A DNA stretch of 37,766 nucleotides from the IMG/VR virus record IMGVR_UViG_3300032087_005691, positions 1-37,766 of that record, one strand, 5' to 3'. How positions within the stretch are numbered: position 1 is the first letter of the stretch; the number at the start of each line of letters is the position of its first letter. Shown here piece by piece: positions 33,080 through 37,766 of the stretch. The position numbers and the translations under genes were made by a program. The stretch comes from a virus. The notes under the pieces were generated by a model. It did not search any database and was not told the DNA's origin. It saw nothing but the letters and a program-made list of their open reading frames with translations.

Positions 33080-33664
33080 ATGGCAGTACACAAACTTGGC
33101 ACCATTGAAATTCCACAACGCCTTCGTGACGAAGTGTACAACACAGAACCCAACAGAGTCAAAAGCCAAAAAAACACCGGCACATTTTTTGTCAACAAAT
33201 ATGTGAAAGATCCAGTGGAACGTGAAAACCTCACCAAAAGGTACGATGACCACAACTGTTACAGCATTGCCTGGAGACACGACTGGTACAAAGACATTAT
33301 TCCACAGTCATTTTTGGATGAAAAAGGACTCAGCAGACCGTTTAATGCCATGGTGCGACTGCAACATCCAGGCAGTTTTTTTGCACCACACAAGGACATG
33401 TACAACGTGGTTGTGTATGGCCAAGACGGTGAACAGGCTCGAGACAGAGTCAAATACGAAAACATTGCCAGACTCTGGATACCCATGGAAGACGGTCGGT
33501 TTGGTGAAGCATTTTTCATTGAAGACACAGCACTGTACCAATGGAAAGCAGGCGAAGTGTACACATTTCCACCTGATGCACTGCACAGCAGTGCCAATGC
33601 AGGCATGAAAGACAGACACACTCTGCTGGTGTACTGTGAATGGTTACACAGCAGACCTTGGTAA
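33080..33664 (+). CDS. Second Fe(II)/2OG-type oxygenase (beta-hydroxylase-like)
   Basis: A 194-aa protein with His104-Lys-Asp106 (FFAPHKDMYNV), a strand ARLWIPMEDGRFGEAFFIED, then distal His169 in PPDALHSSANAG and Arg179 in KDRHTLLVY. This order fits the aspartyl/asparaginyl beta-hydroxylase-like branch of 2OG oxygenases, also found in T4-like marine phages. The substrate is unknown. An in-frame ATG at 33014 would lie inside the divergent nuclease gene. The ATG at 33080, behind CAGGT and a TTTAAATA stretch at 33065, is the better start. GC is about 47% in a sampled stretch, higher than the 30-32 kb accessory genes, so this oxygenase and the one at 30916 likely have separate origins. The structured RNA region begins about 50 nt after its stop. 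Confidence 0.7.
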   Translation: MAVHKLGTIEIPQRLRDEVYNTEPNRVKSQKNTGTFFVNKYVKDPVERENLTKRYDDHNCYSIAWRHDWYKDIIPQSFLDEKGLSRPFNAMVRLQHPGSFFAPHKDMYNVVVYGQDGEQARDRVKYENIARLWIPMEDGRFGEAFFIEDTALYQWKAGEVYTFPPDALHSSANAGMKDRHTLLVYCEWLHSRPW

Positions 33665-33679
33665 ACAGAATCAAAAAGA

Positions 33680-33710
33680 TTGCACCGTAGAAACTTCTGT
33701 GTTATATACT
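33680..33710 (+). promoter_or_regulatory. Possible sigma70-type promoter of the structured RNA
   Basis: A TATACT box at 33705-33710 (one mismatch to TATAAT) sits 19 nt downstream of a poor -35-like TTGCAC at 33680. A transcript would start near 33717, just before the base-paired region. The -35 is weak, so this is a tentative placement. Confidence 0.3.
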
Positions 33711-33716
33711 AGTGAT

Positions 33717-34085
33717 AGGCACACCACAATAGCACAAAAAACCAACAGGCACACATAGCATCGCAATCAGTGAGCAGGGAAATGCGGCTTAACAGCGACA
33801 GGTGAATCCCTTGATGTAAATGCAAAAATGAAGAGGCTCTGGGAAACAGATCCAACCTCAGGTAGGCATGAACGTATCGTACAAGGGTCATGTCTGCTCG
33901 CGTTGTAATGAATGAGCAAACGGGTACAGCACAACCGCCCGACTAAGGTAGCGATGTACGGTGACTGTGAACTCACCACAGGAGGTTCGGCTAGCAATAG
34001 CCGAATTGTGACTGCTCATCTACCACAGGAGACGCAAACGAAACGAGCACAGCGAAGTTTCAGATGTGCGTGAGCACATCTTTCC
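33717..34085 (+). ncRNA. Structured non-coding RNA of unknown class (about 370 nt)
   Basis: The 442-nt stretch 33665-34106 holds no convincing gene and is GC-rich (about 52% over 33841-34020, counted by hand). It can form many helices. AGATGTGC/GCACATCT (34062-34081) closes a GTGA tetraloop and TTCGGCTA/TAGCCGAA (33986-34005) a GCAA tetraloop, both perfect 8-bp stems with GNRA loops. GACA...CCCTTG (33797-33813) pairs with CAAGGG...TGTC (33882-33894), enclosing nested GAGG/CCTC and TCTG/CAGA stems (33833-33859). GGTGA/TCACC lies at 33960-33977. TGAGCAG (33771-33777) can pair with CTGCTCA (34012-34018), closing a ~250-nt domain. The RNA could be independent or a 5' leader of the gene at 34107, whose ATG is 25 nt after the last stem. 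Strand is inferred from flanking genes and the GNRA loops, which exist only on the plus strand. Confidence 0.65.
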
Positions 34086-34106
34086 ACACCCATAACTATT
34101 TGTACC

Positions 34107-34886
34107 ATGATACACATTTGGAATCACAGTTACGGCCGACAGGAACAACAGGATCTTGTGGTGTGTAGACCCTATGCAATTCCCGAAAGTTACGAAGAAG
34201 CCGAAATGATCGACAACGGATGGTTGGCGTTGGACACACCCATCTATCATGAAGGTCGACTGCAGGAGTGTTTTTACCAAAGCAGATCCACAAGAATAGC
34301 ACTGAGAAAATACCGTGCGCCAAAAAGCCGGGCACAGTGGCAAGGTCAAGACATACAGATGATGGAAATCCGGCCAGAACAACAAAACATTGAAATGACC
34401 GGACTGCGATCTGTGTATCAAAAATATTTAAAAAGAACCAAATTCCGAGATCTCTATGATCCTTTTGCCAATGTGCAGGATCGTGACGCATTCTTGATCT
34501 ACTATGTGGATGATGTCACCAACATCATTGGTTTTTCCAAAATCAAAAGATACTGGTTCCAGGAAGAACTGTTGAACTACAACAGCAGACGGGATCTGGC
34601 ACGACTACATCCTGATCAATGTTATGCTGTGGAAAGTGTTCTACATGCCAACACAGTGCCAATCTCCAAGGTCACAGTGGACATGGAGGCCACGTGGGCC
34701 AAGAAAAAAGGTGTCAATGAATTTTATCTGGGATCAGGCTACGAAACCGGCAGTATCTATAAAAGTCAGTTCAAAGGTTTTGAATGGTGGACAGGCACAG
34801 AATGGAGCACAAACAAAAAACAGTATGTGCAACTGTGTGAACGAGACAGCAGTCTAAAAAAGATTACTGATCTCGCCAATCTCTAA
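34107..34886 (+). CDS. GNAT-fold protein resembling aminoacyl-tRNA-protein transferases (ATE/Bpt-like)
   Basis: A 259-aa protein. The N-terminal half has PESYEEAEMIDNGWLAL, then YQSRSTRIALRKYRAP, like the ...YE.L.d.Gf...SRSqR..lkr... region of bacterial ATE/Bpt enzymes. The C-terminal half has FLIYYVDDVTNIIGFSKIKR, CYAVESVLHANTVPISKV, and KKKGVNEFYLGSGYETGSI followed by YKSQFKGFEWWTG. These correspond to the S-x-G-t...YLGY-i...M-YK-x-f-P part of that family. ATE/Bpt enzymes move an amino acid from charged tRNA to protein N-termini and mark them for degradation. The N-terminal cysteine cluster of ATE is not seen. A generic GNAT acetyltransferase is the alternative. It follows the structured RNA directly and its 3' end overlaps the convergent gene by 23 nt. 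Confidence 0.5.
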   Translation: MIHIWNHSYGRQEQQDLVVCRPYAIPESYEEAEMIDNGWLALDTPIYHEGRLQECFYQSRSTRIALRKYRAPKSRAQWQGQDIQMMEIRPEQQNIEMTGLRSVYQKYLKRTKFRDLYDPFANVQDRDAFLIYYVDDVTNIIGFSKIKRYWFQEELLNYNSRRDLARLHPDQCYAVESVLHANTVPISKVTVDMEATWAKKKGVNEFYLGSGYETGSIYKSQFKGFEWWTGTEWSTNKKQYVQLCERDSSLKKITDLANL

Positions 34887-35400
34887 CATCTTTAAGATGT
34901 TTCTGTGTCCAATTTTTGTAGTAACTAGTTTTTTTCAATTGATTGCTGAATCTGTTTAGTTTGCTCAGTCTCTGTGCCAGAAACAGAATGTATTTGCCAT
35001 TGTTGAGTGATACACCTTTTACAGTTTCTGCGATGTTGGGATGGTCTTCCAACACTACCACATCATCCACTTTGAAAAACTTGTTGAGGTCTCTGGCAAT
35101 GCGTTTGGTTTCTGTGGTGGAAAATTGATCTGCTTCCACAATCATGGCCAACACATCAAACTTGTCAAAGTCACATCTCACAATATCCACATAGAGATCC
35201 ATCCACACTGCGGGAGATGCATAATAGGCAAATTTTATTTTGTTTTTGAGTCTGGCTTGTCTGGCAAATGGACAAGGCGGCAGTCCAGCAAACACCGGAT
35301 GTGGCACTTCCACAAATGTTCTCAGCCATTTTTTGATGTATGATTTAGGATTAGTCTTCTTGAGTTTCTTGTTTTGTTTCTTCTGTGGTTTGTTCTTCAT
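34864..35400 (-). CDS. Unknown protein with a PCPFA motif (possibly DUF1415-like)
   Basis: A 178-aa protein with a very basic N-terminus (MKNKPQKKQNKKLKKTN). It continues WLRTFVEVPHPVFAGLPPCP then FARQARLKNKIKFAYYAS, a central part FDVLAMIVEADQFSTTETKR, and an end rich in LNRFSNQLKKTSYYKNW. The LPPCPFA motif after a Trp-containing helix resembles the LCPFA motif of DUF1415 proteins, whose function is unknown. That link is a weak resemblance. Its first 50 nt overlap the end of the coiled-coil gene on the same strand in another frame, and it has no clear Shine-Dalgarno. It is the last gene of the minus-strand set starting at gp26. No function can be given. Confidence 0.55.
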   Translation of the reverse strand: MKNKPQKKQNKKLKKTNPKSYIKKWLRTFVEVPHPVFAGLPPCPFARQARLKNKIKFAYYASPAVWMDLYVDIVRCDFDKFDVLAMIVEADQFSTTETKRIARDLNKFFKVDDVVVLEDHPNIAETVKGVSLNNGKYILFLAQRLSKLNRFSNQLKKTSYYKNWTQKHLKDVRDWRDQ

Positions 35401-35641
35401 TGTCAGGCTCGGTTGATTTTTTTAAATTTTTAACTTCTTGGGTTAGTTCTTTTATTTCTTCTTCCTGCTCACGAATTTTTTTACCACAGTGTGCCACATC
35501 GTCCACACTCTGTTCCAATTGTATCAATACCTGTTTGATACGACTTTCTTTGCTTTTGAGTTTTGTCAGTAGATCGTCTTTTTCATCTGACAATTCTTTT
35601 ATAGTGCTTTTTAACTCCCTTAGGAGATCCTTTTGTGACAT
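35351..35641 (-). CDS. Small coiled-coil protein of unknown function
   Basis: A 96-aa, highly charged helical protein. Residues ~1-75 show heptad-like spacing of Leu/Ile (LLRELKSTIKELSDEKDDLL, then IREQEEEIKELTQEVKNL), predicting one long coiled coil. The last ~20 residues are acidic and Gln/Thr-rich. A 63-nt AT-rich gap precedes it, with a near-late box TATAAATT at 35645-35652 only 3 nt from the ATG, too close to be convincing. Its C-terminal coding overlaps the next gene by 50 nt. It could be a structural scaffold or chaperone, but nothing in the sequence decides this. Confidence 0.55.
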   Translation of the reverse strand: MSQKDLLRELKSTIKELSDEKDDLLTKLKSKESRIKQVLIQLEQSVDDVAHCGKKIREQEEEIKELTQEVKNLKKSTEPDNEEQTTEETKQETQED

Positions 35642-35704
35642 GTAATTTATATATTGATACGAGTGTATTTCATTAAGTTAGTATATTTAAATATTATACA
35701 TTAT

Positions 35705-35923
35705 TTAAAAGAAATCTCTACCTGATTTTTTGGTAGTTTCCAGGTTGTCCTTGACTATTTGACCCACTATTTTGCGTTCTTCTATGTCCATATTCAAAGA
35801 TTCTTGGTAAGTTACGCCACCTCTCATGAACCAACAGATCTTCAACAGTTCGTGTTTGAGGTTTTTTATTTCTGATTCAAGGTCTTTGAGATATTTTACA
35901 ATTTCAGAATCCGAGAGTGCCAA
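35705..35923 (-). CDS. Small conserved phage protein next to gp26 (72 aa, TTG start)
   Basis: A 72-aa protein beginning at a TTG codon (TTG-GCA-CTC). The first in-frame ATG is at residue 33 and would remove a helix, so TTG is more likely. The sequence SEIVKYLKDLESEIKNLKHE, then CWFMRGGVTYQESLNMDIEE and RKIVGQIVKDNLETTKKSG, matches small proteins found beside the gp26 gene in T4-like marine phages, with a characteristic W-[FY]-MRG core. Its role in baseplate assembly is suggested only by that neighbourhood. It starts 5 nt after the gp26 stop and should be co-transcribed with it. Confidence 0.65.
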   Translation of the reverse strand: MALSDSEIVKYLKDLESEIKNLKHELLKICWFMRGGVTYQESLNMDIEERKIVGQIVKDNLETTKKSGRDFF

Positions 35924-35928
35924 AAGTC

Positions 35929-36786
35929 TTATACGAAAAAATTTGAATTATCAAACGTCAACGGTGTTTCAAAAGTAACCGGCGCCCCTTTTTTAATTTG
36001 GTCTTCTGTGGTTTTAAGTTTTATAGGTTTAACTTGTGCTTGATTTCTTATTTGTAACATTTTTTCTTGTAGGTCGTTAACAGTTTTAGAATCTGCATTA
36101 TTTAAAAAGTCTTTAATTTGATTTTGATCTTCAACTGTTTGTCCGTCTGGAGTTTTTATTTTGGAAAAACTTGTGGAAAGTATTTCAAAGTTCAATTCTG
36201 TAAGTGCTTTGTGTGCTTCTGCAAACTTTTGACTTTTTTGTTCGTCTGTCATTTGCGACTGTCCCACAGCGGCCACCATTTTTTGCTGTTCAAATGTTTT
36301 GACCTGTGCATTGGTGGTCTGTTTATAGGTCAATGGTTTTACAAAAACTTCAAAACCTGTGTCGGTGGAAAATGAATCTTTGATTTCTATATTTTTTACA
36401 GTTTCAAGTAGAGCAGGTAAGTTTACAGTGTGACTTATCTGCTCATTGACCACAGGCACTGTCGCGTTGATGTCCATGGTTTCTCCATAGGTAGCAATTC
36501 TAATTCCTAACAAAACAGTATCCAAGTCATAGTTGGTCAATTGCCATGGATCTAGTATGTTAGGACAACAACTCTTAATCACATCCACAGTGGCCTGACC
36601 GTTGATCATTGCATCTGGAGTTTTAAATGCAATTTCATCTTTGGCTGTCATAGGCATCACTGGTATTTCACCTGTTTCTGTCTGCTGATAAGATTCTGCA
36701 GTATAGTATTTTCCTTTGCTGGGCAAAGAAATGTATATTGCAGGTTGCCTGTAATACTTGTTTAGTGGGTTAGTGTTTTCTACCAT
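35929..36786 (-). CDS. 26: Baseplate hub protein gp26-like (T4_baseplate family)
   Basis: A 285-aa protein (T4 gp26 is 208 aa). The N-terminal half is diagnostic: ISLPSKGKYYTAESYQQ near 18, MPMTAKDEIAFKTPDAMING near 44, DVIKSCCPNILDPWQLTNYD near 68, and LLGIRIATYGETMDI near 90. The rest is helical and Gln/Lys-rich. gp26-type proteins belong to the hub assembly pathway and also occur as chaperones for hub parts. A minus-strand TATAAATA box at 36832-36839 lies 45 nt upstream of the ATG, so it should be a late gene. It is divergent from the tape-measure-like gene. Gene family is clear. The exact role of the longer C-terminus is not. Confidence 0.75.
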   Translation of the reverse strand: MVENTNPLNKYYRQPAIYISLPSKGKYYTAESYQQTETGEIPVMPMTAKDEIAFKTPDAMINGQATVDVIKSCCPNILDPWQLTNYDLDTVLLGIRIATYGETMDINATVPVVNEQISHTVNLPALLETVKNIEIKDSFSTDTGFEVFVKPLTYKQTTNAQVKTFEQQKMVAAVGQSQMTDEQKSQKFAEAHKALTELNFEILSTSFSKIKTPDGQTVEDQNQIKDFLNNADSKTVNDLQEKMLQIRNQAQVKPIKLKTTEDQIKKGAPVTFETPLTFDNSNFFV

Positions 36787-36797
36787 AATTTTCGTAC

Positions 36798-36805
36798 TAT
36801 AAATA
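36798..36805 (+). promoter_or_regulatory. T4-type late promoter (TATAAATA) for the tape-measure-like gene
   Basis: An exact TATAAATA on the plus strand, followed by TAG. The expected transcript start is near 36811, leaving a leader of ~50 nt before the ATG at 36862. It is one arm of the inverted repeat shared with the minus-strand box at 36832-36839. Confidence 0.7.
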
Positions 36806-36831
36806 TAGCATAGAACAATAGTACGTGTCTA

Positions 36832-36839
36832 TATTTATA
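36832..36839 (-). promoter_or_regulatory. T4-type late promoter (TATAAATA) for gp26
   Basis: An exact TATAAATA on the minus strand, followed by TAG as in its partner at 36798. The expected start is near 36826 with a ~40-nt leader to the gp26 ATG at 36786. The two promoters face each other, so their transcripts would be complementary over about 16 nt at their 5' ends. Confidence 0.7.
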
Positions 36840-36861
36840 TACGCAGAAAATGGCCTAAAAA

Positions 36862-37766
36862 ATGGATGAACAACAACTACTAGAAGAACTGAACAAGATA
36901 CTGGGCAAAAACAGCAAAGAGCTCGGTAGCCTAATTAGAGAACTGAAACAACGTGTAGGACGTGGTGAAAGCGGTGCTGATCTACAAAAAGCACTGGGCA
37001 AACTAAAAGGTAATGCTGACAAACTTTCTGCAAGTAACAAAAAGCAACTAGAAGAATTAGAAAAATTAGAAAAGCAAATTGAAAGCACAGAAAAAGCATT
37101 CAAAAGAGTACAAGGTACAATTGGAGATGTTGGTGGTCAATTGTTCAAATTGGGTGACGCTGGTGTTAGAGGTGCTGAACAAATCAGTTTCTACACAGAT
37201 TCACTAAGACAGTTTCCAATACTAGGTGCCGCGGTAGCGGATCTGGGTGCTAGTCTAGATTTTAATATAAACAATTTTAGATCACTTGCCTCAATTGGTG
37301 CTGATTTTAATCAAAGTTTGATTGGACTTAGAATAGCGGCTCGAGATGCTAGACTGCCTTTATTAGAATTTACAGATTTTATAGCAGGTAATAACGAAGT
37401 GTTGGCAGGATTATTTGGCAGTGCCACAACTGGAGCAATAGAAGTTGGCAGATTAGCCGCTAATGTAAGAGATGAATTAATACCGCAGTTTGCTGGATTA
37501 GGAATAACAACGGAAAATTATTTGGATTTCTTTTCAACGTTTTTAGAACAGCAAAGAACACAAGGTAGAAACGAATTTAGAAGTCAAGCCGCTACTACCG
37601 AAGCCTTAAGAAATTACACAGCAGAATTAGACCAAGTGGCCAAGTTAACTGGTATTCAAAGAGATCAATTAAACGAAGCAGTAAGAGCAAAAAAAGCAGA
37701 TGCAGTGTTTTCGACTTTTCTTCAAGGACTTGAAAAAACCAGAGCAGACCAATTACAAATTTTTAG
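36862..37766 (+). CDS. Tape-measure-like or other large helical virion protein (N-terminal 301 codons, runs off window)
   Basis: The open frame starts at ATG 36862 and is still open at the right edge. Residues 1-90 are a charged coiled coil (LLEELNKILGKNSKELGSLI, KKQLEELEKLEKQIESTEKA). After that comes an Ala/Gly/Leu-rich helical part (FPILGAAVADLGASLDFNIN, SLIGLRIAARDARLPLLEFT, ATTGAIEVGRLAANVRDELI), as in tail tape-measure proteins that fill the tube and set its length. Late expression from the box at 36798 and proximity to gp26 fit a tail protein. The upstream ATG at 36850 ends after two codons. No clear Shine-Dalgarno is present. Total length is unknown, so a tape measure (gp29-like role) is a proposal rather than a firm call. 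Confidence 0.55.
   Translation, partial: MDEQQLLEELNKILGKNSKELGSLIRELKQRVGRGESGADLQKALGKLKGNADKLSASNKKQLEELEKLEKQIESTEKAFKRVQGTIGDVGGQLFKLGDAGVRGAEQISFYTDSLRQFPILGAAVADLGASLDFNINNFRSLASIGADFNQSLIGLRIAARDARLPLLEFTDFIAGNNEVLAGLFGSATTGAIEVGRLAANVRDELIPQFAGLGITTENYLDFFSTFLEQQRTQGRNEFRSQAATTEALRNYTAELDQVAKLTGIQRDQLNEAVRAKKADAVFSTFLQGLEKTRADQLQIF

Noticed and set aside
33942-33953. CTAAGGTAGCGA, identical to a conserved 23S rRNA segment
   Set aside because: Only 12 nt match. The flanking bases do not follow 23S rRNA, so it is not an rRNA fragment.
33717-34085. Group I intron, group II intron, tmRNA or RNase P RNA
   Set aside because: I found no P7/S-type partner for GACTA, no group II domain V, no tmRNA tag with resume codon or tRNA-like ends, and no RNase P core segments. 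A covariance-model search is still needed.
33709-34491. Minus-strand open frames across the RNA region and the 34107 gene
   Set aside because: They overlap each other and the structured stems, have Cys/His/Ser-rich composition typical of antisense frames, and match no family.
34497-34512. YVDD motif as a reverse transcriptase signature next to a structured RNA (retron-like)
   Set aside because: No other reverse-transcriptase motifs occur in the 259-aa protein. The segment fits a GNAT beta-strand, and the rest of the protein matches ATE/Bpt-type enzymes.
1-37766. tRNA genes, CRISPR arrays, insertion sequences, integrase or attachment sites
   Set aside because: None were seen on either strand by eye. 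A tRNAscan-SE run would be needed to exclude a degenerate tRNA.

Overview
The window looks like part of the genome of a T4-like (exo-T-even) myovirus of marine type. It carries recognisable homologues of T4 gp6, gp25, gp5, gp53, a gp48/gp54-type tube cap, gp26, the late sigma factor gp55 and the recombination nuclease pair gp47/gp46. It is AT-rich, has almost no intergenic space, and its late genes are preceded by TATAAATA boxes, the T4 late-promoter consensus. A marine host such as SAR11 would fit the AT-richness and gene content. That is inference: nothing in the window proves the host.

Layout. (1) 1-25987, minus strand: a run of 11 virion genes read right to left from a TATAAATA box at 26011-26018. 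In order they are tube cap, gp53-like wedge protein, a 675-aa hub protein, gp5 without a lysozyme domain, gp25, an oversized gp6, a giant 4298-aa virion protein, a 237-aa structural protein, two paralogous fibre-like proteins, and a glycine-rich protein cut by the window edge. (2) 26121-30145, plus strand: gp55, gp47, a MazG-like gene and gp46, almost gap-free. (3) 30138-33056: a more AT-rich accessory block. On the minus strand it holds a GIY-YIG-like nuclease, a glycine-amidinotransferase-like enzyme, a 2OG-Fe(II) oxygenase and a short PLP-aminotransferase-like protein. A single plus-strand gene for a histone-H1-like peptide sits in the middle with its own sigma70-like promoter and a terminator. 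(4) 33080-34886, plus strand: a second 2OG-Fe(II)-type oxygenase, about 370 nt of gene-free, GC-rich, strongly base-paired sequence that I interpret as a structured RNA, then a protein resembling aminoacyl-tRNA-protein transferases. (5) 34864-36786, minus strand: a protein with a PCPFA motif, a coiled-coil protein, a small protein and gp26. (6) 36862-end, plus strand: the start of a helical, tape-measure-like protein. It diverges from gp26 at a pair of facing TATAAATA late promoters that form an inverted repeat.

How it works together: gp55, encoded at 26121, should direct host RNA polymerase to the TATAAATA promoters that drive the baseplate/fibre operon beside it and the gp26/tape-measure pair. 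gp46/gp47 process DNA ends for recombination-dependent replication. The accessory block and the structured RNA are the parts least explained by known T4 biology. The most interesting observations are the structured RNA (33717-34085), the amidinotransferase/oxygenase/aminotransferase cassette (30138-32634), and the cupredoxin-like and seven-repeat FG-GAP modules buried in the giant virion protein.
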